NCBI GenBank assembly: GCA_031291715.1
Contig: JARLIN010000243.1
Location: 1-32,230 of the forward strand
Source: Rhodopila sp.
Lineage (GTDB): Bacteria; Pseudomonadota; Alphaproteobacteria; Acetobacterales; Acetobacteraceae
DNA: 32,230 nt
Direction: 5' to 3'
The position numbers were made by a program, and so were the translations under genes. Shown here one piece after another: positions 1 to 6,967 of the stretch (positions are counted from its first letter, which is position 1; each line of letters starts with the position of its first letter). The notes below the pieces were generated by a model. The model was given only the letters and a program-made list of their open reading frames with translations, was not told the DNA's origin and made no database searches.

Positions 1-210
1 GACGATCCGGAGCTCCGCCGGCGCGCGTACCTCGTCGGCGATCTCGGGATTGCCCGGCATGGTTCGAGCAGTGCCTGGCCGTGCGGCGTTCCTGGCGGCG
101 GCGAGACGCCCGGGCTGCTTCTGGGTTTGGCGGGTATCGGCTATTTCTACTTGCGGCTGCATTCGCCGTCTGAGGTGCCGAGTATTCTGCTCGTCGAGCC
201 AAGCCGATAG
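1..210 (+). CDS. Class II lanthipeptide synthetase (LanM), C-terminal end only
   Basis: Frame 1 is open from the first base to TAG at 208-210 and gives 69 residues; the ORF track misses it because the start lies outside the window. The tail contains WPCGVPGGGETPGLLLGLAG followed by IGYFYLRL and VPSILLVEP, which is the characteristic end of the LanC-like cyclase domain of LanM enzymes. LanM proteins dehydrate Ser/Thr and then cyclise with Cys to make lanthionine rings in a precursor peptide. The zinc-binding Cys/His residues of the cyclase lie upstream and cannot be checked. No precursor peptide, protease or exporter is visible to the right, so the rest of the locus should be upstream. The family call rests on the motif only; class II rather than class III/IV is inferred from the GxETPGLxxGLAGIGY pattern. 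Confidence 0.82.
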   Translation, partial: DDPELRRRAYLVGDLGIARHGSSSAWPCGVPGGGETPGLLLGLAGIGYFYLRLHSPSEVPSILLVEPSR

Positions 211-341
211 GTCATTCGCGCCTGGACGGGAAATTCGGAGGCCTGCCTTGCGGCGGCCGACCTGTCGAGATTCTTTACACCTCCGCGCCGTATCTATTCT
301 TTTCACGGAAATTATCACAATTTTTCAACACGCCGTGGTTC

Positions 342-357
342 TGGCCCTATATTTGCA
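342..357 (+). promoter_or_regulatory. Candidate sigma-54 (-24/-12) promoter of the PEP-CTERM gene
   Basis: TGGCCCTATATTTGCA has the GG and GC dinucleotides separated by 10 nt, as in TGGCAC-N5-TTGCA. It lies about 63 nt before the ATG at 420 in an otherwise AT-richer stretch. PEP-CTERM/exosortase genes are known in other bacteria to be controlled by the PrsK/PrsR system together with RpoN, which fits, but no PrsR site was identified. Confidence 0.45.
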
Positions 358-419
358 TCAAATCGTGGTGAGAATTCCACCTGACTGAGATTGGTCCCAT
401 AGGTTCGTAAAGGCCGCCG

Positions 420-1364
420 ATGCTACGCAAGCTCTCGATCCAAATCCTCACGGTTGGTGGCCTGATCGGCATCGCGGCTCCGCATATGGCGGCCGCCCAG
501 GTGTCCGGGTTCGATCTCGGGTCAATGGGGGGCTTCGCTGTCGTCATCGACAACGTAAGCAACTTCCAGTTGACCAGCGATTCCGGAATCACCGGCAGTC
601 TTGGCATCGGCAGCATGACGGGTTCCCCGCAATTCAGCGGCGGCAGCGTCAGCGGCGCGGTTGCTTTCGCGTCCGCGACATTGCCGAACGGCGTGACGGC
701 GGGCACGCCCGGCAGTGGCACCGGTGGCACGCAGGGGTCGATCGCCGCCGGCGTGGCGTCGGTCGGTTCGGCGATCTCAACAATGAGCACGCTGTCCAGC
801 TATTACGTCGGACAGACCGGAACGACACTTAGTCTCAACCTCGGCAACAGCAGCACAACCGTCAATGTGGAGACCGGAACCAAGGCGGCGAACGGCTCTG
901 CCTATGTCTTTGACGTAGGAACCAGCTTCAACGTCACCAACGGCGGCACGATCACGATCAGCGGTTCGGCGTCCGACTACGTGGTCTTCAACTTCGCGGC
1001 GAGTTCCACACTCAAATTCAACGACTCGATCGTGCTGGCCGGCGGGATCACCAGCGACCACGTGCTGTTCGACTACACCGGCACGAACCAGATTTCATCC
1101 GCGGCGAATGGCGCGTATGTCTATGGGGTTCTCGACGCTCCGAATGCGGCGCTCTCTCTCGACAACATCAAATTCGATGGTCGCATCATGGCCGGCAAGG
1201 TCAACACCAACTCTTCGATCCAATCAGGTGCCTACGTGACCCAGCCGACAACCTATTCGCCACCAGCCTCGGTGCCGGAACCTCGGTCAGTTGTACTCTT
1301 GCTCGTCGCGTTGGGCGGGCTTGCATGGGTGAAGACCCATCGTCTTCGATACGACAGGCTGTGA
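420..1364 (+). CDS. PEP-CTERM secreted protein, choice-of-anchor A-like
   Basis: A 314-residue exported protein. Residues 1-27 form a signal peptide ending in AAAQ. The central part is rich in Gly, Ser, Thr and Asn with few charged residues and beta-rich patterns such as YVVFNFAASSTLKF and GVLDAPNAALSLDNIKFDG...IMAG, which resemble the choice-of-anchor A (collagen-binding-like) proteins. The C terminus has VPEPRSVVLLLVALGGLAW followed by basic residues: a PEP motif, a hydrophobic helix and an Arg/Lys cluster, which is the exosortase sorting signal. Such proteins are cut and released by EpsH-type exosortase and often belong to exopolysaccharide or biofilm matrices; no exosortase is in this window. 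AAAGG lies 7-11 nt before the ATG. The MORN gene starts 26 nt downstream, so the two may be co-transcribed. The N-terminal domain assignment is tentative; the sorting signal is clear. Confidence 0.8.
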   Translation: MLRKLSIQILTVGGLIGIAAPHMAAAQVSGFDLGSMGGFAVVIDNVSNFQLTSDSGITGSLGIGSMTGSPQFSGGSVSGAVAFASATLPNGVTAGTPGSGTGGTQGSIAAGVASVGSAISTMSTLSSYYVGQTGTTLSLNLGNSSTTVNVETGTKAANGSAYVFDVGTSFNVTNGGTITISGSASDYVVFNFAASSTLKFNDSIVLAGGITSDHVLFDYTGTNQISSAANGAYVYGVLDAPNAALSLDNIKFDGRIMAGKVNTNSSIQSGAYVTQPTTYSPPASVPEPRSVVLLLVALGGLAWVKTHRLRYDRL

Positions 1365-1390
1365 TCGCCACGCCACCGCGGTCGCATTCG

Positions 1391-2422
1391 ATGTTGCCTA
1401 ACGCCCCGAACCTCGGCGTCAGCGTTTGTGCGCTGATGCTGCTCACGTTCTCGACGGCCTTCGCCCAGGAACCCCTGGCGAAACCAGGACAGCCCGGCTG
1501 GACACGGACCGACACCGGCTGCTTCGTCTGGAACCAAAACCCCCAGGCTGACGCGACGGTAAGCTGGACCGGGGGCTGCAAGGACTCTCGCGCGAACGGC
1601 CAGGGATCGCTTGTTTGGCATTGGCATTGGGCCTCCCTGCAGGAGCGCTACGAGGGAGACGTACGCGACGGCAAGCCAAGCGGCCAGGGCAAGATTACGT
1701 TCAGCAGCAACGACCGCTACGAGGGTGGATGGAGCGACGGCAAGCCAAACGGCCAGGGCGTTTATTCCTGGTCAAACGGCGATCGGTATGAGGGCGATTG
1801 GCTCAGTGGCCGGCGGTCCGGTCACGGCACGATCTCGCTCGGCGCTGGGGGCCATTACACAGGTGAGTGGAAAGACAACAAAGCCAACGGCAAGGGCGTG
1901 TTCGTATCCCGCACCGGCGACCGTTACGAAGGCGAGTGGCTGGACGGCAAAGCCAACGGTCATGGCACCTTTATCTGGGCGAATGGAGATCGCTACGAAG
2001 GCGAATGGCACGATGATATGCGTCTGGGCACCGGCACGCTGATGTTCGCGAATGGTGCACGGTACGAAGGCCAGTGGCGTGACAGCAAAGCGAATGGCCA
2101 CGGTGCATTGATATGGTCGTTCGGTGACCGTTACGACGGCGACTGGCACGATGATAAGCGAACGGGACTTGGCCTCATCACCTATGTTAACGGCGACCGC
2201 TATGCCGGCGAGTGGAAAGACGACAAACGCAGCGGATACGGCATCCTGGCGCGGGCCGATGGCTCCCGATACGAGGGCTCGTGGCTGGATGATAAGGCGG
2301 ACGGCCCAGGCGTATACAAAAGCCCGGATGGCACCGCGTATAGCGGCCTCTGGGACGTAGGCTGCTTCAAGGACGGCAATCGAAGGGCTGTCGTTGGGGG
2401 TGATCCAGCCAGTTGCCCCTGA
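1391..2422 (+). CDS. Exported MORN-repeat protein
   Basis: The protein has 343 residues if started at the second Met of the ORF (1391). That start avoids overlap with the PEP-CTERM gene and yields a clean signal peptide (hydrophobic core, cleavage after AFA near residue 25). After an N-terminal region with two Cys (FVWNQNP..., GGCKDS) there are ten consecutive 23-residue MORN units of the form RYEGxWxDxKxxGxGxxxxxNGD and a partial eleventh (AYSGLWDVG), which covers nearly the whole mature chain. MORN repeats build extended beta-meander rods that bind membranes, lipids or partner proteins; bacterial members are mostly uncharacterised. The start codon lacks a convincing Shine-Dalgarno sequence, and coupling to the upstream gene is possible. 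Another Met at residue 16 would truncate the signal peptide, so it is less likely. Confidence 0.85.
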   Translation: MLPNAPNLGVSVCALMLLTFSTAFAQEPLAKPGQPGWTRTDTGCFVWNQNPQADATVSWTGGCKDSRANGQGSLVWHWHWASLQERYEGDVRDGKPSGQGKITFSSNDRYEGGWSDGKPNGQGVYSWSNGDRYEGDWLSGRRSGHGTISLGAGGHYTGEWKDNKANGKGVFVSRTGDRYEGEWLDGKANGHGTFIWANGDRYEGEWHDDMRLGTGTLMFANGARYEGQWRDSKANGHGALIWSFGDRYDGDWHDDKRTGLGLITYVNGDRYAGEWKDDKRSGYGILARADGSRYEGSWLDDKADGPGVYKSPDGTAYSGLWDVGCFKDGNRRAVVGGDPASCP

Positions 2423-2460
2423 CGTCGCCGATGAACGGCTTTGCGGTTAGGCTGCGCCGG

Positions 2461-2655
2461 TCAAGCCCGCCGAAGCTGCGCTTCGTCGACCACGCGTTCG
2501 TGGCTGTCCAGCGCGCTTTTCGCCCGATACTGACACCCAAGCTGAGTCAGCGGCATGCGCCGGACGATCGTATAAATCCCAGCACGAACATTGGCGTTCG
2601 AACTGTTGGTCATCAGCGCGACCTTATCGCCGGCCGCGAACTTGTAATCGACCAA
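2461..2655 (-). CDS. Conserved small protein downstream of cspA (TTG start)
   Basis: This gene is not given a correct start in the ORF track. On the minus strand TTG at 2655 is preceded by GAGGGG with 7 nt spacing, and gives 64 residues beginning MVDYKFAAGDKVALMTN and ending DEAQLRRA. The sequence has a beta-rich, SH3-like pattern (FAAGDKVALM, GIYTIVRRMP, CQYRAKS, ERVVDEAQL). I recall similar short hypothetical proteins in Acetobacteraceae and related bacteria, but no function. It lies 52 bp after cspA on the same strand with a GC-rich hairpin in between, so it may be expressed by read-through from cspA. The alternative is the long ORF 2461-2871 from the track, which overlaps cspA in another frame and is not credible over that part. 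Confidence 0.65.
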   Translation of the reverse strand: MVDYKFAAGDKVALMTNSSNANVRAGIYTIVRRMPLTQLGCQYRAKSALDSHERVVDEAQLRRA

Positions 2656-2678
2656 TGGGCGTCCCCTCTGCAACATTG

Positions 2679-2701
2679 GGGCGGCGCACGAGGCGCCGCC
2701 C
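2679..2701 (-). terminator. GC-rich hairpin between cspA and the 64-residue gene
   Basis: GGGCGGCGC and GCGCCGCCC form a perfect 9-bp stem with a 5-nt loop, starting 7 nt after the cspA stop. No T-run follows, so it looks more like a partial terminator or 3' stabiliser than a full stop. It ends about 12 nt before the ribosome binding site of the next gene. Confidence 0.45.
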
Positions 2702-2707
2702 GGCATG

Positions 2708-2914
2708 TCAGCTCGCCTGGAGATTGACGGCGGAGGTCTTACCCTGCTGTCCACGCTCCAACTCGAAGCTGACCGTCTGACCCTCGTTGAGGGTCTTAAG
2801 CCCAGCGCGTTCAACGGCCGAAATATGGACGAAAACGTCCTTGGAGCCGTCGGCCGGCTGAATGAAACCAAAACCCTTCTGGGGGTTGAACCACTTTACA
2901 GTACCTGAAGCCAC
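2708..2914 (-). CDS. cspA: Cold-shock protein, CspA family
   Basis: A 68-residue single cold-shock domain, the normal length for the family. RNP1 is KGFGFIQ and RNP2 is VFVHIS, the two nucleic-acid-binding motifs; the start is [12 protein letters not shown]. The family binds single-stranded RNA/DNA and melts mRNA secondary structure in the cytoplasm. The GTG at 2914 is chosen as start because GGAGA sits 6 nt before it and the family begins at this point; the track's ATG at 2971 would add 19 unrelated residues. The 200-bp region upstream contains a CCCGC...GCGGG hairpin (2940-2955) that would be part of a structured 5' leader, as is usual for cold-shock mRNAs. A 64-residue gene follows on the same strand. 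Confidence 0.92.
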   Translation of the reverse strand: MASGTVKWFNPQKGFGFIQPADGSKDVFVHISAVERAGLKTLNEGQTVSFELERGQQGKTSAVNLQAS

Positions 2915-3040
2915 GTGAAGTCTCCGCAACTGGCCAAATCCCGCGCACATGCGGGACATCTTACTTTTCAATTGGGGAGAGAACGGCGCGCCGCGGTGCG
3001 ATCATATGACGCAAAGCGGTGCGAATTAGGGATCTTGCCC

Positions 3041-3059
3041 CGGCTGAAAAGTTCAGCCG
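3041..3059 (-). terminator. Hairpin between soxA/G and cspA
   Basis: CGGCTGAA-AAG-TTCAGCCG is a perfect 8-bp inverted repeat. A second, imperfect inverted repeat (ACCGG..AAATA..TATTT..CCGGT, 3078-3112) begins two bases after the soxA/G stop. Neither has a long T-tract on the minus strand. They may end the sox transcript or shape the cspA promoter region. Confidence 0.35.
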
Positions 3060-3113
3060 TTCGTCCCTCATACAGGAACCGGCCCAAATAGGACAGCGCT
3101 TATTTCACCGGTC

Positions 3114-6100
3114 TTACACAACCTCGGCATCGGTGAATTCGAGCCGGGCTTCCTCCAGGCACGCCCAGACATACGGCACGAAAGATCGGGGAACATGCAG
3201 GTGAAAAACCTCGGCGGCGATTCGCCACAGCACCACCTCGGCTTTGCCCAGCAGCGTACGGGTGCACATCCCGACCGGGAATGCGCGCACGTCCAGATCC
3301 AGCGCGCAGAACGCATTCACACACCAGGCGGCGCGGTGACCGGTGATTTCCAGGGTCTGTGACCCATGGGAAACATCGACGATGCTCGCCGGGTGGTCTC
3401 CCACCGCCTTGCGCGCCTGCACCGCCAGGTCGGACGCGGTTTCGGGTGCGACGATCAGCCATTCGTCGGGTCCGAGCCATAGCGCCGCCCGGTCACGGGA
3501 GATGACGGACCGGCAGGGCACCGTCGGCAGAAGCACGCCAATCGCCAGCCCGATCGCGGTGGCGGCCGAGGATCCCGCCCGAACCGAAAGCCGCGTCGTG
3601 GGTGCCAGTGCCGCCAGCCGCACAGATCCGGAAGGGCGGGCCACCGGCGCGGATTGAACCTCAGCCGGCAACAGCGGTTCGGCGGCCGGCCGAGGCACTG
3701 GCCTTACACGGAGCCGCTCCCCGGTCTTGTCGTGGAACAGCGGCTCGGTGACCGTGACCTCGATGCTGCCTCCCGGCATCGGTACCAGCAGCTTGGAACC
3801 GATCTGCGCGCGCCCCCCGGCGACCAGAGCGAGCGCGAAGCCGCGCCCCAGCGTGGGGCTGCGATAGGATGAGGTGACGTGACCGATCGCAAAGGCCCGC
3901 CCGACAACCTCCTTCTCCTCGTGGCTACGCGCGTTGCCCCCTGCGTCATCCTCGGACGAAGCCCCGGGGATCGCCGCGAAACCCGGTGTCTGCGGGGATC
4001 GCCGGGCCAAGCCCAGGGATGACGTGGACGAAGCGGTCACCTGCGCCCCCTCCTCCAACACCACCGCCGGGTTCGCCGGCAGCAGCCCGACAAGCTGTTT
4101 ACGGTCTGTGCGCTTCAGATCTGGCAGCGACAACGACCGTTTGCCGACGAAATCGGGTCCCCCAATCGTCCAACCGAGGCCGACGTCGTCCGGCGTAACG
4201 GTCCCGTCCGTCTCCTGCCCCACGATGAGGTAGCCCTTCTCGGCGCGAAGAATGTGCATCGCATCGGTGCCGTAGGGCGTCACATCTCGTTCTCGCAACG
4301 TATCCCACATGCGCTGTGCCTGGACGGATGGCAGATTGACCTCGAATCCCGCCTCACCGGTGAAGCTGACGCGGAACAGCCGGATCGCGCTGTTGTCGAT
4401 ATGACCTTCACGCACGCTCATATGCGGCATCGCGCCCAGGTCGATATCCGGAATGAACGGCGCCAGCACCTCGGGGGCACGTGGCCCTTGCACCGCGATC
4501 ACCGCCCATTGCTCGGTCACCGAGGTCAGCCACACCCGTAACCCAGTGAATTCCGTCTGCAGGTAGTCTTCCATATGATGCAGCACGAAGGCCGCGCCGC
4601 CGGTCGTGGTGGTGACATGGAAACGATCCACCGCCAATCGCGCGACGATGCCATCATCTCGGATAAAGCCATCTTCACCCAGCAGGACGGCGTACCGGCA
4701 GCGCCCCGGCGCCAGGCTCGCGAAATCGCCGGTATAGATGCGACTCAGGAACGATGCTGCATCGGGCCCGGCGACTTCGATCTTTCCCAGCGTGCTGGCA
4801 TCGAGCATCCCGACATCGTTACGCACAGCCAGACACTCGCGTGCTACCGCCGCGTCGATCGTTTCACCGTCACGAGGAAAGCAGCGCGCGCGTTTCCATG
4901 AGCCGACATCCTCCAGCACCGCGCCGGCAGCAACGATCGGCGGCAGCCGCACCGGCGCGAATAGTTTTCCACGAAACGGCCCGGCGAACGCTCCGAACGT
5001 AACGGGCGTATAGGGCGGCCGGAACGTGGTCAGGCCGACCGCCTCCACACCCTGCCGGGTCAGGGCCGCCACGTCGGTCAGAGCGTTCAGGTTGGATGTC
5101 TTGCCCTGATCGGTCGCCATGCCGGTCGTGGTGTAGCGCTTGACGTGTTCGATGGACACGAAGCCTTCGGTCGTCGCGGTCGCAAGATCCTTCGCCGTTA
5201 CATCGTTCTGGAAATCCACGAACGCCCGCCTGTTCGGTGCGGCTGCCACCGGCGGCCCGGCGCTTGCCATCACAGGCACGCCCGCGACCGCGAACGACCG
5301 CGGCTCGCTGCCGCCGGCCGCTGTGCCGTCGCGCAGGCACGTGGCAAGATCGAAGACCCCGGCGCATGCTCCGATGGCCCCCTCGGACGGCAGGTAGGTG
5401 CCCGAGGCGGCATCAAACACAAGCTGCCCACGTGACTGGCTGAACAGATGCACCGAAGGCGTCCAGCCGCCGGACATCAGAACGGTATCGCATGGAATGA
5501 TATCGGTTCCGTTCGCCAGCTTGACGGAATGAACCCGACTGCGCCCCTCGGTACTGCCGATCGTCATGCCGGCATGGATCGGGATGCCAAGCGCGCGCAC
5601 CGCCTCGATCGCCTCGCTGTCGGGTGCTGCGCGCTGATCCACGACCCCGGCGATCGCCACGCCCGCCGCATACAGATCCGCCGCCACCCGATACGCGCTG
5701 TCATCAGCCGTGGCGATCACCGCACGCCGTCCCACCTTCACGCCATACCGGTGTAGATACGTCCGCGCCGCCCCGGCGAGCATCACGCCCGGGCGGTCGT
5801 TGCCGGGAAACACCAACGGCCGCTCGATCGCGCCGGCCGCCAGCACGACACGTCCGGCGCGGACCTGCCACAGGCGCTCCCGAGGCAGCTTTGCCGCCGG
5901 TTCGGCCAGGTGGTCCGTCACCCGCTCCACCAGCCCGATCATGTTGCCGGGATACCAGCCGAACGCCGTGGTGCGCGGCAGCAATGTGACGGACCCGCCG
6001 AGCGTCACGAGCACCTCCCGCACCCAGTCCGGTGCGGGCCAGCCGTCGATCGTCACATCCGGCTCCGACAGCAGCGATCCGCCCAGCTCGGCCTGCTCAT

Positions 6101-6698
6101 CGCACAGAATAACCCGCGCCCCGGTGGCAGAAGCCCCCAATGCCGCCGCCAGGCCCGCCGCACCGCCGCCGACGATCAGCACATCACAATGCACATACTG
6201 ATGTAGATACCGGTCTGGGTCCGCTTCGACCGGCGCCCGTCCCAGCCCGGCCGAGCGCCTGATCGCCGGCTCATAAACCCGCTTCCAGAACGACCGCGGC
6301 CACATGAAGCTCTTGTAGTAGAATCCAGCCGAAAGCAGCGGCGCGGCCACCTCGGCCAGGGCGCCCAGGTCGAAACGAAGCGACGGAAAACGGTTCTGGC
6401 TGCGCGCCGTCAGCCCTTCATAAAGTTCTATCTGAGTCGCCCGCAGGTTCGGCGTCACCCGCCCGGCCCCGCGATCGACCGTGACCAGCGCATTCGGTTC
6501 TTCCGAGCCGGCCGAAAGGATGCCGCGCGGCCGGTGATATTTGAACGACCGCCCCACCAGGTGCACGTCGTTCGCCAACAGCGCCGAGGCGAGCGTATCG
6601 CCCGCGAAACCCTGGAAGGCGGCACCATCGAACGTAAAACGAACCGGCCGGTCACGGTCGATCCGCCCACCCGCCGGAATACGAAACGGCTGCGTCAT
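3114..6698 (-). CDS. soxA: Heterotetrameric sarcosine oxidase alpha subunit fused to gamma subunit
   Basis: The protein has 1194 residues, against about 965-1000 for SoxA alone. Residues 1-100 match the SoxA N-terminal domain (FDGAAFQGFAGDTLASALLAN, SFKYHRPRGI). Residues 170-205 contain the dinucleotide fold CDVLIVGGGAAGLAAALGA. The part from about residue 600 is the GcvT-like folate-binding domain (VGMLDASTLGKIEVAGPDA, GEAGFEVNLP). From about residue 1024 the sequence is a complete SoxG (RLAALAPTTRLSVRAG, RAALWLGPDEWLIVAPE, IVDVSHGSQTLEITG). The complex oxidises sarcosine to glycine, passing the methyl group to tetrahydrofolate and making H2O2. There is no stop or start codon between the two parts, so the fusion is encoded. 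Residues about 892-919 come from an inserted palindromic repeat (separate entry). The ATG overlaps the soxD stop as ATGA. Confidence 0.93.
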   Translation of the reverse strand: MTQPFRIPAGGRIDRDRPVRFTFDGAAFQGFAGDTLASALLANDVHLVGRSFKYHRPRGILSAGSEEPNALVTVDRGAGRVTPNLRATQIELYEGLTARSQNRFPSLRFDLGALAEVAAPLLSAGFYYKSFMWPRSFWKRVYEPAIRRSAGLGRAPVEADPDRYLHQYVHCDVLIVGGGAAGLAAALGASATGARVILCDEQAELGGSLLSEPDVTIDGWPAPDWVREVLVTLGGSVTLLPRTTAFGWYPGNMIGLVERVTDHLAEPAAKLPRERLWQVRAGRVVLAAGAIERPLVFPGNDRPGVMLAGAARTYLHRYGVKVGRRAVIATADDSAYRVAADLYAAGVAIAGVVDQRAAPDSEAIEAVRALGIPIHAGMTIGSTEGRSRVHSVKLANGTDIIPCDTVLMSGGWTPSVHLFSQSRGQLVFDAASGTYLPSEGAIGACAGVFDLATCLRDGTAAGGSEPRSFAVAGVPVMASAGPPVAAAPNRRAFVDFQNDVTAKDLATATTEGFVSIEHVKRYTTTGMATDQGKTSNLNALTDVAALTRQGVEAVGLTTFRPPYTPVTFGAFAGPFRGKLFAPVRLPPIVAAGAVLEDVGSWKRARCFPRDGETIDAAVARECLAVRNDVGMLDASTLGKIEVAGPDAASFLSRIYTGDFASLAPGRCRYAVLLGEDGFIRDDGIVARLAVDRFHVTTTTGGAAFVLHHMEDYLQTEFTGLRVWLTSVTEQWAVIAVQGPRAPEVLAPFIPDIDLGAMPHMSVREGHIDNSAIRLFRVSFTGEAGFEVNLPSVQAQRMWDTLRERDVTPYGTDAMHILRAEKGYLIVGQETDGTVTPDDVGLGWTIGGPDFVGKRSLSLPDLKRTDRKQLVGLLPANPAVVLEEGAQVTASSTSSLGLARRSPQTPGFAAIPGASSEDDAGGNARSHEEKEVVGRAFAIGHVTSSYRSPTLGRGFALALVAGGRAQIGSKLLVPMPGGSIEVTVTEPLFHDKTGERLRVRPVPRPAAEPLLPAEVQSAPVARPSGSVRLAALAPTTRLSVRAGSSAATAIGLAIGVLLPTVPCRSVISRDRAALWLGPDEWLIVAPETASDLAVQARKAVGDHPASIVDVSHGSQTLEITGHRAAWCVNAFCALDLDVRAFPVGMCTRTLLGKAEVVLWRIAAEVFHLHVPRSFVPYVWACLEEARLEFTDAEVV
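3942..4025 (-). repeat. REP-like palindromic element inside the soxA coding sequence
   Basis: The 84-bp stretch has inverted ends (gcgtcatcc...ggatgacgt) and internal palindromic halves (gccccggggatc, ggggatcgccgggcc). On the minus strand it matches the design of the intergenic element at 21309-21387: GTCATCCCTGGGCTTGGCCC against GTCGTCCCCGGCTTTGGCCC at one end, GGCGATCCCCGGGG against GGCATCCCCGGG at the other. Its length is a multiple of three and it is read as TSSLGLARRSPQTPGF and following residues, between the SoxA segments NPAVVLEEGAQ and IGHVTSSYRSPTLG that are close together in ordinary SoxA proteins. Confidence 0.72.
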
Positions 6699-6967
6699 GA
6701 CGGTGGCGCCTCACCCGGCTTATAGCTCGCCACGATCCGATCGCTTACCGTGTCGCGCACGCAATTGAAGAACCGGCCGCAGCCATGCAGATGCCGCCAG
6801 CGTTCGGCATGCCGCCCCTTCGGATTGTCCCGCAGATAAAGATACGCGCCCCAGGCCGCGTCATCGACCGCCGACGGATCGGGCGGCCGCACGACATGCG
6901 CCTGACCGCCGTAGCGAAATTCGCTTTCCGGCCGCGGGCCACACCAGGGGCAAGGGATCAGCAGCAT
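6695..6967 (-). CDS. soxD: Sarcosine oxidase delta subunit
   Basis: A 90-residue protein of normal SoxD length. It starts [24 protein letters not shown], with the CPWCG pair, the later His and HGCGRFFNCVRDT supplying the zinc ligands known from this subunit. The delta subunit is a structural zinc protein at the surface of the alpha-beta-gamma-delta complex. The start overlaps the soxB stop (TGATG) and the stop overlaps the soxA start (ATGA), so the three genes are translationally coupled. Gene order B-D-A-G is the standard one. Confidence 0.95.
   Translation of the reverse strand: MLLIPCPWCGPRPESEFRYGGQAHVVRPPDPSAVDDAAWGAYLYLRDNPKGRHAERWRHLHGCGRFFNCVRDTVSDRIVASYKPGEAPPS

Noticed and set aside
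50-388. 112-codon plus ORF at the left end
   Set aside because: Overlaps the LanM tail in another frame and then runs into the promoter region; no protein features.
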